Of a stretch of DNA of 24,298 bases, positions 14,597 to 23,183 are shown in pieces (position 1 is the first letter of the stretch; each line of letters starts with the position of its first letter). A program made the translations under genes and the position numbers. The notes under the pieces are model-generated. The model was not told the DNA's origin and did no database searches. It worked only from the letters and a program-made list of their open reading frames with translations. The stretch comes from Lachnospiraceae bacterium UBA3401 (GTDB lineage: Bacteria > Bacillota > Clostridia > Lachnospirales > Lachnospiraceae): positions 1 through 24,298 of the forward strand of contig DEPD01000133.1 in the NCBI GenBank assembly GCA_002358575.1. The letters run 5' to 3'.

Positions 14597-15967
14597 TTAT
14601 ATGGTTCCTAAAATTTCACGCGCCACATAAACGCCGCTGGCGGAGGCATGAGAAAGCGAATGTGTCACGCCGCTACCATCGCCAATCACATACAGTCCTG
14701 GATGTCGTGTCTCAAGATTCTCATCAATATCCACCTCCATATTGTAAAACTTGACTTCAACACCATACAGTAATGTGTCATCGTTAGCTGTTCCAGGTGC
14801 AATTTTATCAAGTGCGTAAATCATCTCTATAATACCATCTAAAATTCGTTTAGGAAGTACTAAGCTTAAGTCACCAGGCGTCGCCGCAAGCGTTGGTGTC
14901 ACCAATCCCTCTTCAATGCGCTTTGTGTTGCTGCGCCTGCCGCGCACCAAATCTCCAAAACGCTGTACAATAACACCGCCCCCTAGCATATTGGACAGTC
15001 TAGCAATACTCTCGCCATAACCATTGCTGTCCTTAAATGGCTCTGAAAAATGCTTTGCCACCAACAGCGCAAAATTTGTATTTTCTGTCTGTTTATCTGC
15101 ACCCTCATAACTGTGCCCGTTGACTGTAACAATGCCATTTGTATTTTCATTGACCACAATCCCTTTGGGATTCATACAGAAAGTCCGCACTCTGTCCTCA
15201 AATTTCTCTGTGCGATAGACAATCTTACTCTCATACAATTCATCTGTAAGATGCGAAAAGATAACTGCTGGAAGTTCCACACGAACACCAATATCCACTC
15301 GATTGGACTTGGTGGGGATTGCAAGTTTAGAACATATGTTTTCCATCCACTTACTGCCGCTTCTTCCAACAGAAATAATACATTTGTCACACTCATAGCT
15401 ATTGGCACCACAATTTACACGATATCCACGCTCAATCACTTCCACATCTGTGACAGGTGTGTCAAAATAAAAATCAATCTTGTCTTTCATCTCGGCATAC
15501 AGATTTTCCAACACAATATAGTTGATATCTGTACCGAGATGTCGAACAGATGCATCTAGCAAATTAAGCTTATTCTGCAAGCAAAGCTTTTTCAGATGTG
15601 TGCCTGCTGTCGAATACATCTTAGTGCCCTTGCCGCCGTATTTCATATTAATCTGATCCACGTACTCCATTAGCTCAACTGCCTTCGCTTTGCCAATATA
15701 CTCAAATAATGTTCCACCAAAATCATTTGTAATATTGTACTTTCCATCTGAAAACGCACCAGCACCGCCAAATCCACTCATAATAGAGCAACTCTTACAC
15801 TTAATGCAGCTCTTAACCTTATCTCCATCAATCGGGCAGTGCCGGTTTTCAAGCGCATGACCCGCCTCAAACACTGCAATTTTAATATGATTGTTTCTAT
15901 AAATCATCTCATATGCTGAAAAAATTCCGCCTGGGCCTGCCCCGATAATAATCACATCATAACGCAT
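14597..15967 (-). CDS. FAD-dependent dehydrogenase (COG2509-like)
   Basis: 456 residues. The N-terminus YDVIIIGAGPGGIFSAYE holds the dinucleotide-binding GxGxxG (9-14) and the C-terminus has the second FAD-contact motif GLYVIGDGSGVTHSL. A cysteine cluster, C44-x9-C54-x2-C57-x2-C60, sits directly before GFGGAGAFSDGKYN, the hallmark of the COG2509 family of uncharacterised flavin dehydrogenases. The cysteines could bind iron-sulfur or metal, or serve in redox. The reaction is unknown. ATG at 15967 has GAGGGTG upstream, and a sigma-A promoter lies at 16023-16051, so it is probably a single-gene unit. Confidence 0.8.
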   Translation of the reverse strand: MRYDVIIIGAGPGGIFSAYEMIYRNNHIKIAVFEAGHALENRHCPIDGDKVKSCIKCKSCSIMSGFGGAGAFSDGKYNITNDFGGTLFEYIGKAKAVELMEYVDQINMKYGGKGTKMYSTAGTHLKKLCLQNKLNLLDASVRHLGTDINYIVLENLYAEMKDKIDFYFDTPVTDVEVIERGYRVNCGANSYECDKCIISVGRSGSKWMENICSKLAIPTKSNRVDIGVRVELPAVIFSHLTDELYESKIVYRTEKFEDRVRTFCMNPKGIVVNENTNGIVTVNGHSYEGADKQTENTNFALLVAKHFSEPFKDSNGYGESIARLSNMLGGGVIVQRFGDLVRGRRSNTKRIEEGLVTPTLAATPGDLSLVLPKRILDGIIEMIYALDKIAPGTANDDTLLYGVEVKFYNMEVDIDENLETRHPGLYVIGDGSGVTHSLSHASASGVYVAREILGTI

Positions 15968-16022
15968 TCTAAAACACCCTCACTTTCGATATTCTGCTTT
16001 TTCTATCTCGCTTGCTGTCTAC

Positions 16023-16051
16023 AGTATACCGGATATTTCGGTTTTTGTCAT
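16023..16051 (-). promoter_or_regulatory. Sigma-A promoter of the FAD dehydrogenase gene
   Basis: Minus-strand -35 ATGACA (16046-16051), 17-base spacer and -10 TATACT (16023-16028), 56 bases upstream of the start codon. From 16052 to 16398 the DNA is AT-rich and I see no gene; its right part is presumably the left flank of the IS630-like remnant. Confidence 0.6.
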
Positions 16052-16398
16052 TAAAATCTATGTAAAAGTGTATCTATTGTATATTGAAAGGTTACTTTTC
16101 ACGGATAGAATATCGCTCAATGAATAAGCTATGTGTTGGCAAGACTACTTTTTATAATCTTTGGTCTTGGTGCAGAACAATATGATAAATAATACCATTC
16201 TCGCTTTTCAGTGAAATGAAAATCTAAAAGCACAGAAAGATAAAAAAATACAGTATATCTGGGATTGCTACAAATTACCACACTCTAGTGCAACTAGTAC
16301 ATTGTTTCTTTGATAATCATATACTTTTTCCTTCTATTTTTTACCAAATTATGCAATAATACTTTAAACAAGAGTTGGTTCAAACTGGAGGGAATATT

Positions 16399-16587
16399 AT
16401 GCGTGGTTTTCAAGCTGCTTCTTTTACTTTGTCTGATAAGACAGAAACAATATTAAAAAATTTCAGTATCAGCTATTCTATGCCATCCTGTATTGTGCTC
16501 CGGTCTAAAATTATATTGATGGCCACGGGGAAAAAACAATACCCAGATTGCAAAAGCGCTCGGCACAACCTATTCAACTGTCAGTCC
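16399..16587 (+). pseudogene. IS630-like transposase N-terminal remnant
   Basis: From ATG at 16399 (GGAGGG six bases upstream) the frame reads FTLSDKTETILKNFS...LRSKIILMAT, the start of the helix-turn-helix region of IS630-family transposases. After MATG the frame breaks: one base off it continues GKNNTQIAKALGTTYSTVS, exactly the expected rest of the HTH. So a base has been lost or gained in the GGGGAAAAAA run near 16528-16537. The similarity stops at about 16587, where the sequence turns into serC in the opposite direction. Only about 60 residues of an expected 330 remain; no terminal repeat was identified with certainty. Family call rests on pattern recognition. Confidence 0.55.
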
Positions 16588-17079
16588 ATGACTGTTCGGA
16601 CAGCAATGAAACTTTGTTCCATAAATTGTATTATTTTCACACATATATACATAGTCCGAATCCTGAGATATTTCCAAATCACCGCAATCTGGAATATAAG
16701 AAAAATTATCCCCTTCCGAAGATGCCGCAATGTTAATCTGACCGTATCTTTTCGCTTCCTCATATGCTTTCTTCGCCCAATATCCGGTCAAAATATAATT
16801 TGCTTTTCCATTCCGCATAAAATTCATTGGTATCATGGAAAATTGCAGGGAAGTTCCTCCTTGCAGGAACAAAACCATATAATCATCTGGAATATTCATA
16901 AGCGTGCGTAAATCCTGCTCTGTTTCATCAATAATGGACTGGAACAAAGAAGAACGGTGGCTGATTTCCATAACAGACATACCGCTTCCCTTATAATCCA
17001 ACATTTCATCCGCTGCTTCCTGCAATACGGGTTCCGGCAAAACAGCCGGTCCCGCAGAAAAATTATATACATTTCTCAT
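16570..17079 (-). pseudogene. serC: Phosphoserine aminotransferase, 3'-truncated
   Basis: The first about 163 residues are a good SerC: MRNVYNFSAGPAVLPEPVL at the start, GSGMSVMEISHRS, LQGGTSLQFSMIPMN and ENNTIYGTKF. SerC makes phosphoserine from 3-phosphohydroxypyruvate (and acts in pyridoxal phosphate synthesis). An intact enzyme has about 360 residues; here homology ends at PNSHG (near 16587) and the frame runs a few codons into the transposase remnant before stopping. The pyridoxal phosphate lysine is lost, so it cannot work. The ATG at 17079 has AGGAGG six bases upstream and lies 41 bases after the DegT gene, as the last gene of the operon. Confidence 0.85.
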
Positions 17080-17120
17080 AGAAAACCTCCTAAACTTCTA
17101 TCCTGTCAGTAACAATAATT

Positions 17121-18248
17121 TTACCGCTGCCCAAACTGTTTCCTCACAATTTTTATGATACGCTCCATATCCTCTTTTGTATTTTTAATATCACTTGGCA
17201 GGCAAAGCCCTCTGTTAAAAATATCTTCACTTACACTTATCCCATCTTCTACCTGAATAAAATCATATTCTTCAAACACAGGCTGCAAATGCATTGGTTT
17301 CCATATTGGTCTTGTTTCAATACCTTCCGCATCTAAAGCATCCATAACCTGCGTTGGTGTAACACTGCTGTCCGCTGAAATCGTCATGCAGGAAAGCCAG
17401 TTGTTGTCAACAGCCTCCCTGTTCAACGGATTCATTTCTATCTCTTCTATATCCGAAAAGGCTTCTTTATACGCTTTATAAATTTCGTGTTTCTTCTGTA
17501 TATGCTCCTCGATATGCTGCATTTGACCGCATCCGATCCCGGCAACAACATTTGACATCCTATAATTATAACCAATCGTAGAATGCTGATAATGTCTGGC
17601 AGGATCACGAGCCTGTCTGGATAAAAACCGGGCTTTCTCTACGTCCTTTTCCTGCCGGGCAACAAGAATACCTCCACCTGAAGTTGTGATAATCTTGTTT
17701 CCGTTAAATGAGTAAATTCCATAATCCCCGAAAGTACCTGTCATTTTCCCTTTATATGTCGTACCTAACGATTCCGCCGCATCCTCAATCAAGGGAACAT
17801 TATGTTCCTTACAAAGAGCGCATATTTCATCCATATTCGCTGATGTGCCGTACAAATGCACAGCCATGACCGCCTTCGGGTGGGGATATTTTTCAAACGC
17901 TTTCCTTAATGCCGCTGCATCCATATTCCAAGTGTCACGTTCTGAATCGATAAAAACAGGAGTTGCCTTCTCGTATCTTACCGGATTAACGCTTGCCGCA
18001 AAGGTCAGGGAGGGTACAAATACAATATCATTCTCCTTAACCCCTGCCAAGATAACCGAAAGATGCAGCGCCGCCGTTCCAGAAGAAAATGCTGCTGAGG
18101 AAGATGCACCCACATAAGCAGCCACTCTATTCTCAAATTCATCTACATTCGGTCCTAACGGCGAAATCCAGTTTGTTTCAAATGCTTTCTGAATATACTG
18201 CTGCTCCTCCGTATGCATGGTAGGAGTCGCTAAAAGAATTTTCTTCAT
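17121..18248 (-). CDS. DegT/DnrJ/EryC1/StrS family aminotransferase
   Basis: 375 residues. This fold-type I, pyridoxal phosphate family transfers amino groups to keto-sugars or other ketones. Visible: SSGTAALHLS (cofactor phosphate), DAAESLG with Asp156, and the lysine Lys185 in YSFNGNKIITTSGGG. The N-terminus (WISPLGPNVDEFENRVAAYVG) resembles the sugar aminotransferases of surface-glycan pathways such as PglE. The start is ATG at 18248, sharing one base with the preceding EFR1 stop (TGATG), with AGGGGG seven bases upstream; the frame to 18299 is an extension without support. No other sugar-nucleotide gene is nearby, so its substrate here might be different. Confidence 0.9.
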   Translation of the reverse strand: MKKILLATPTMHTEEQQYIQKAFETNWISPLGPNVDEFENRVAAYVGASSSAAFSSGTAALHLSVILAGVKENDIVFVPSLTFAASVNPVRYEKATPVFIDSERDTWNMDAAALRKAFEKYPHPKAVMAVHLYGTSANMDEICALCKEHNVPLIEDAAESLGTTYKGKMTGTFGDYGIYSFNGNKIITTSGGGILVARQEKDVEKARFLSRQARDPARHYQHSTIGYNYRMSNVVAGIGCGQMQHIEEHIQKKHEIYKAYKEAFSDIEEIEMNPLNREAVDNNWLSCMTISADSSVTPTQVMDALDAEGIETRPIWKPMHLQPVFEEYDFIQVEDGISVSEDIFNRGLCLPSDIKNTKEDMERIIKIVRKQFGQR

Positions 18249-19036
18249 CACTCTGCCCCCTCTACATAAAACATTTCCGGCACTTTGTATTCTGAACACA
18301 TCTTTTCAAAATCATTGCGAACCTGTTCATATACTTCGCTGTGATAGTTTCTTGCCCCAGCAGGACACACTTTTATACAAGCCCCACAAGCAATACACAA
18401 TTCGTTATTTGTCTTTCTAAAATCTCCCTCGCTAATTGCATTCTGTGGACAAATTCTTCTACATTCCCCGCAGGCGACACACTTATCATCGCCGTCCGGT
18501 TTAAACGGTACTCCTTCATAAGAGAACCCATCATATCCCTGTGTTCCCGGCAAGCTGATTTCTTTATAATTTTTTAAGCTACGAATGCTCAAAAGCTGAC
18601 AACACTTTGCAGCAAACGCTTTCATCGCTGCTTTATCATTGTTGTCCGGGCGTCCTGTTGCCACGGACGGGAAAACGGAATGTTCCGCTATAAATGCTCC
18701 TGCCGCTATTATATAAAATCCCTGCTCTGTTAAAATATCTTTCATCTGTAACAAAGCATCATCATAATGCCGATTTCCATATACTGCGGCAATAATAGCC
18801 GGAGTATTGCTGCCTTTCAAATTCCTTGCCATTTTAGCACATGGCTGCGGAATAAATCCCCCATACACAGGCATACTGAACAGCAATACATCTTCGCCAG
18901 AAATTTCCAACAACTCATTGCACGGTTTCTCAAACCAGTTATATGGTTTCATTTGCAGATTTAACCCCTGACCTATACAGCCTGCACACATCTCTGTTGT
19001 ACCCTTTGCGCTAAAATAAATATTATGCAATATCAT
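18248..19036 (-). CDS. EFR1-type flavodoxin-ferredoxin fusion protein
   Basis: 262 residues. Residues 1-150 form a flavodoxin-like domain, starting NIYFSAKGTTE (FMN phosphate loop) with SMPVYGGFIPQP. The C-terminal part has two [4Fe-4S] motifs: Cys186, 189, 192, 196 (CVACGECRRICP) and Cys214, 217, 220, 224 (CIACGACIKVCP). This is the layout of EFR1 family electron carriers, common in Clostridia. It probably supplies low-potential electrons to an enzyme made from this operon or elsewhere. ATG at 19036 has AAAGGAG upstream; 46 bases separate it from the sulfhydrylase gene and its stop overlaps the next start by one base. The partner enzyme is not visible. Confidence 0.85.
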   Translation of the reverse strand: MILHNIYFSAKGTTEMCAGCIGQGLNLQMKPYNWFEKPCNELLEISGEDVLLFSMPVYGGFIPQPCAKMARNLKGSNTPAIIAAVYGNRHYDDALLQMKDILTEQGFYIIAAGAFIAEHSVFPSVATGRPDNNDKAAMKAFAAKCCQLLSIRSLKNYKEISLPGTQGYDGFSYEGVPFKPDGDDKCVACGECRRICPQNAISEGDFRKTNNELCIACGACIKVCPAGARNYHSEVYEQVRNDFEKMCSEYKVPEMFYVEGAE

Positions 19037-19082
19037 CTCTCTACTCTCCTTTCAAAAATAAAAAAACTTCAATATCTTAATT

Positions 19083-20345
19083 TCACAGTCCTAAAAATGC
19101 CTGTTCCAGATCCGCTATAATATCCTCCACATTTTCCAATCCAACGGAAAGGCGAACCAATCCCTGCTCAATCCCCGCAGCAGCCAACTGTTCATCCGTC
19201 AACTGCCGATGCGTTTCACTTGCTGGGTGTAATACACAGGTTCGTATATCGGAAACATGAACTTCATTTGATGCAAGCTGTAACTTATTCATAAACTTTA
19301 CCGCCGCTTCTTTTCCGCCTTTGATAACAAAAGAAATAACGCCGCTGCACCCGCTTAGATACTTCCTTGCTAATTCATAGTTTTCATCGCTCTCTAATCC
19401 CGGATAATTTACTTTTTCCACTTTTTCGGACTGCTCCAAATATTTCGCTACTGTCATAGCATTTTCACAATACTGCTTCATTCTGACAGCCAATGTTTCC
19501 AGACCAAGATTCAGTAAAAATGCGGAATGTGCGGCAGGATAAACACCAAAATCACGCATGAGCTGCATCCTTGCCTTTACAATATATGCCTTCTTTCCGT
19601 ATGTTTCCGTATAAGAAATACCATGATAAGATTCATCCGGCTCCGTTAAATCCGGGAATTTTCCATTTGTCCAGTCAAAATTCCCGCTATCTACAATCAC
19701 TCCTCCTACCTGTACTGCATGACCGTCCATATATTTTGATGTGGAATGAACGATTATATCTGCCCCAAATTCAAAGGGTTTACACAAGATAGGCGTTGCA
19801 AACGTATTATCTATAATCAAAGGAACACCATGTTTATGTGCAATAGCCACAAATCGTTCTATATCAAAAACTGTCAATGCAGGGTTCGCAATCGTTTCTC
19901 CGAATACCGCCTTTGTATTTGCTTGAAACGCTGCATCTATTTCTTCATCTGCTGCGTTTTTATCAATATAAATACACTCAATCCCCAACCGTCTAAGGGT
20001 ATGTGAAAACAAATTGACAGAGCCTCCGTAAATTTCCATTGTGCTGATAAAGCTGTCCCCTGCATTGCAAATATTGAGCAGTGACAATAACACTGCCGCC
20101 TGACCTGAAGTCGTACACATCGCACCAATTCCGCTCTCCAGTTCTGCAATCTTATCTTCAACCGCCATAACTGTCGGATTCCCAAATCTGGAATAAATCA
20201 GTGATTTCATCGGATCATCAAACACGGCTGCAACTTCTTCCGTAGAATCATAAACATATGTGGTGCTTTGCACAATCGGCATAACTCTCGGTTCTGCGTT
20301 TTTAGGCTGATAACCTGCATGTAAACATTTCGTTTCGTCTTTCAA
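19083..20345 (-). CDS. O-acetylhomoserine/O-acetylserine sulfhydrylase (MetY type)
   Basis: 420 residues from a TTG start at 20345, with AGGAGG seven bases upstream; an ATG at 20384 in the same frame would put that site inside the gene. It belongs to the Cys/Met-metabolism pyridoxal phosphate family: SGQAAVLLSLLNICNAGD, the cofactor-contact VPLIIDNTFATP, and the lysine Lys204 in VHSTSKYMDGH. Near the C-terminus SDIRTCVLHPASETHRQLT is the MetY-type signature. Such enzymes join sulfide to O-acetylhomoserine to give homocysteine. It lies 50 bases downstream of phnW and 46 upstream of EFR1, in one operon. The true acceptor and sulfur donor are inferred from family only. Confidence 0.9.
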   Translation of the reverse strand: MKDETKCLHAGYQPKNAEPRVMPIVQSTTYVYDSTEEVAAVFDDPMKSLIYSRFGNPTVMAVEDKIAELESGIGAMCTTSGQAAVLLSLLNICNAGDSFISTMEIYGGSVNLFSHTLRRLGIECIYIDKNAADEEIDAAFQANTKAVFGETIANPALTVFDIERFVAIAHKHGVPLIIDNTFATPILCKPFEFGADIIVHSTSKYMDGHAVQVGGVIVDSGNFDWTNGKFPDLTEPDESYHGISYTETYGKKAYIVKARMQLMRDFGVYPAAHSAFLLNLGLETLAVRMKQYCENAMTVAKYLEQSEKVEKVNYPGLESDENYELARKYLSGCSGVISFVIKGGKEAAVKFMNKLQLASNEVHVSDIRTCVLHPASETHRQLTDEQLAAAGIEQGLVRLSVGLENVEDIIADLEQAFLGL

Positions 20346-20395
20346 ATCAATTCCTCCTAAATTTTTCTCTCTGTTTTTTGACATGAAACAGACTA

Positions 20396-21527
20396 TTAAA
20401 CATCATAATGAATTGGTATCTGAATATTGTTTTCTTTAAGTGCTTCATATAAAACAATAAAAAAGTCCTCAATATCCTCCTTTGTGATAGCTCCAAGCGC
20501 ACAAAGCCGAAATGTGTTCTGCACCGATGTCTTTCCGGGATATATCGTAAATCCACGCTTATAGCAATAATCATGTACCTTTTCAAAACTCCAGTTTTCA
20601 TCATCTGGGTATTTTACTGTAACGCCAAGACCTGCCTGTAATTCCCTCCTGATAATGTCCTTGAAGCCGAGTTTATCAAGTCCTGCGTGTATCGCCTCAA
20701 ACACCTCTGAATGTCTTTTCCATTTTGATTCTTCGCCTTCCCTGAAATATTCATCAAGTGCCTGACGGGCAGCATAAATCGTCTGAACAGGCGGCGTAAA
20801 GTGCATTTGTCCCGTTGTTTCAAAAAAATGATACTGCATATACAGATTGCAGTAGTATGAGCGTTTTGGATAAGCTGCTGACTTCTTTATCAGTTCTGTA
20901 TTTCCAATAACAAATGAAAGTCCGGTCATCGCCATAAGTCCTTTTTGTGCCGATGCCATGCAAAAATCAATATTATCTTTTTCAATGTCAATCGGTTTCA
21001 TTGCATAGGTAGAAATTGTATCTACGATAAAAACAGCACCATATTTGTGTACGAGCAAACCAATCTCCCTTACTGGATTTAAAATACCTGTTCCGGTTTC
21101 GTTATGTGTTGTGTAAACAAGCGCTATGTCCTGATTTTCCTTTAATATCTGCTCCACCTGATTCAAATCTGGTATTTCATCTATCGGACAATCAAAATTA
21201 ACAAACAGAAGATTATAATACTCACAGATTTCCACTGCCCTCATACTGTAAGTGCCATTGTTAATAATCAGTATCTTTTTTCCCTTCCGGCAAAAGGGAA
21301 TTGATGCACACATCCATTGTAATTGTTCCGGAACCACAAAAAAGTACAGACGTGTATTTATTCAAATCGCCGTGAACAATCCGAACTAAATCTTCACGCA
21401 TCTGTTTCATCATTGACACAAATTCCTTTTCACGAGGACAAATATCCGGTACAATCTGCGCCATTTTTACGGTATCTGTTGTTGTTGCGGGACCGGGATT
21501 TAAAAGAACATTTCTCTTTATCTGCAT
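20396..21527 (-). pseudogene. phnW: 2-Aminoethylphosphonate-pyruvate transaminase-like, frameshifted
   Basis: Two overlapping frames together make one class V aminotransferase. The first (from ATG 21527, with AAAGGGG upstream) reads NVLLNPGPATTTDTVK...FCGSGTITMDVC...LLPEGKK, the second continues ILIINNGTYSMRAVEI... to the stop at 20396. The break is at a run of six A in coding sense (21276-21281); dropping one A joins them into 376 residues, the normal PhnW length. The lysine is in ASAQKGLMAM. PhnW turns 2-aminoethylphosphonate and pyruvate into phosphonoacetaldehyde and alanine. Whether the shift is a mutation, a sequencing error in the homopolymer or slippage at transcription cannot be told. 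No phnX or pepM gene lies near; the substrate may differ. Confidence 0.8.
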
Positions 21528-21545
21528 TTTATAATGCCCCTTTCG

Positions 21546-22130
21546 CTATTTCAACATGCTATACACACACTCTGATAACGTTAATGCAAGAATAATGTTA
21601 ATTACCCTGTAATACTTTTGGTATGCTCTCTGTATCAGGACACCCATACCAATCCAAGTAAGCGTTGCAATCGTTCCAATCGTGGCTATGATAATCTCAA
21701 ATAAGAGCAAAACCCATAAAGAGCCACTATATTCCGTGATATATCCTGTTAATGCAGTAATTCCGAATAAATAAATTTTCACATTGACAAACTGCAGCAA
21801 AAATCCTTTTAGAAATGATGCTGACTTTTCCACAGTGCTTGTAGTTGGTTTGCTTAACGCAATATGGACTGCCAGCCACAAAATATAAGCAGCACCTATG
21901 TATTTCATAATACCAAGCACATCTGGTAAAAAAGTGCTTACTCCAAACACGAAAATAGCACATATTACCTGCACAACATAATATCCTGCAAATATCCCCC
22001 AATAGAGCGGTCTCCCTTTTTTGTATCCATAGTTCGTTACCGTATTTAACGCCAGTATATTTCCCGGTCCCGGCGTAAAAGCATTGATAACAGAATAAAT
22101 AAAAAAATTACCTAATACATAACCCGGCAT
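21546..22130 (-). CDS. LysE/RhtB family exporter, EamB-like
   Basis: 194 residues, with about six membrane helices, the size and topology of LysE/RhtB amino-acid exporters. The family motif TPGPGNILAL appears at 19-28, and the blocks YILWLAVHIALSKP and LLQFVNVKIYLFGITALT closely match E. coli EamB (YfiK), which exports cysteine and O-acetylserine. ATG at 22130 has AAAGGAGG seven bases upstream. It is the first gene of the operon that includes a MetY-type sulfhydrylase and ends 18 bases before phnW; a LysR regulator gene precedes it. Export of a sulfur amino acid or its O-acetyl precursor would fit, as inference. Confidence 0.85.
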   Translation of the reverse strand: MPGYVLGNFFIYSVINAFTPGPGNILALNTVTNYGYKKGRPLYWGIFAGYYVVQVICAIFVFGVSTFLPDVLGIMKYIGAAYILWLAVHIALSKPTTSTVEKSASFLKGFLLQFVNVKIYLFGITALTGYITEYSGSLWVLLLFEIIIATIGTIATLTWIGMGVLIQRAYQKYYRVINIILALTLSECVYSMLK

Positions 22131-22206
22131 TTTTATGCCTCCTTTCCGCTTCTATATCTTAACACGGAATGCCATGTAATAGGTAATATCTGTTTTATAT
22201 GCTGTT

Positions 22207-22225
22207 ACATAGGTTGAGCCTATGT
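22207..22225. promoter_or_regulatory. Inverted repeat between lysR and exporter, candidate operator
   Basis: ACATAGG (22207-22213) and CCTATGT (22219-22225) are separated by five bases, in the 100-base gap between the LysR stop and the exporter start. No U-tract follows on either strand, so it is not a terminator. Seven-base arms with a five-base gap fit a LysR-type binding site. Confidence 0.4.
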
Positions 22226-22230
22226 TTCAC

Positions 22231-23130
22231 TTATGTCTGGTATTGTTTCAAAGCCTCAACATAAATCTCCCCTAACTCTGATAGTTCTTTATCCTTGTTC
22301 AGTATGTATCCAATATGCATCACCTCATCTTCCTCCAAAGGAATCGAAACAATAGAATCCCCTTGCAGGTATTTAGGAAAAATACCACTTGAAATCGTAT
22401 AACCATCCAACCCAATCATTAGATTTACAATAGCCGCACGGTCACTCACCTTAATACTTTTCTCGGCAGGTTCATTGCTGAAAAGCTCTTCCGAAAAATT
22501 GGAAGATTCATACGTTCCCTGCACAAAACTAAGACGGGGATATGGTTTCAGATCATCCAGCCTGACAGATTTGCATTTTGCCAACGGGTGGTCTTTGCCT
22601 ATAAAAATATGGGGCGTTGCAATAAACAACTCAAAAAAATTCAGATTGTATTCTTCAAACAGCTTTCTCAGTACATTTTCATTGCTGTTACAAAGATACA
22701 GGATTCCTAAGTCACTGAACCTGTTTCGCACATCTTCCACAATCTGATGCGTCTGTGTTTCATTCAGGATAAACTCAAATCTTTCCTGCCCAAAATGTTG
22801 TATCAATTCCACAAACGCATTTGTTGTAAAGGTATAATGCTGTGTGGAAACACAAAATCTCTGTTTTGCGGGCTTTTTATCAATATATTTTGATTCAAGA
22901 AGTTCCATCTGCTGAACTACCTGCCTTGCATATCCTAAAAACTCCATTCCTTCCTTAGTCAATGCTACCCCCGCCCTGCATCGGCTGAAAATTGTGATTC
23001 CAGCTTCCTTTTCTACCTCTTTAATAGCACCAGAAAGACTCGGCTGAGAAATATATAATTCTTTTGCCGCCTCTGTAATAGAGCCTCTTTCCGCAACGAT
23101 TATCATATATTTTAATTGCTGTAATGTCAT
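22231..23130 (-). CDS. LysR family transcriptional regulator
   Basis: 299 residues, standard length. The N-terminal winged helix-turn-helix reads MTLQQLKYMIIVAERGSITEAAKELYISQPSLSGAIKEVE, split over residues 1-40, and the C-terminal two-lobed effector domain starts near residue 90 (QRFCVSTQHYTF). ATG at 23130 has GGAGG four bases upstream. It is on the same strand and directly upstream of the exporter/aminotransferase operon, with an inverted repeat in the gap, so it likely senses a metabolite of that operon. Its own promoter could not be fixed; it may also be read from the disrupted ACT gene upstream. Confidence 0.92.
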   Translation of the reverse strand: MTLQQLKYMIIVAERGSITEAAKELYISQPSLSGAIKEVEKEAGITIFSRCRAGVALTKEGMEFLGYARQVVQQMELLESKYIDKKPAKQRFCVSTQHYTFTTNAFVELIQHFGQERFEFILNETQTHQIVEDVRNRFSDLGILYLCNSNENVLRKLFEEYNLNFFELFIATPHIFIGKDHPLAKCKSVRLDDLKPYPRLSFVQGTYESSNFSEELFSNEPAEKSIKVSDRAAIVNLMIGLDGYTISSGIFPKYLQGDSIVSIPLEEDEVMHIGYILNKDKELSELGEIYVEALKQYQT

Positions 23131-23183
23131 ACTTCCTCCAAACTAAGTAACCTGATAATATTTTGATTGTAAATCGCTTCACA

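Noticed and set aside
15050..15559. Plus-strand 169-codon frame inside the FAD dehydrogenase
   Set aside because: Antisense to a clear flavoprotein; Cys/His/Ile-rich without domain features.
16570..16911. Plus-strand continuation of the transposase frame to 16911
   Set aside because: Beyond 16587 it is only the antisense of serC; transposase similarity has ended.
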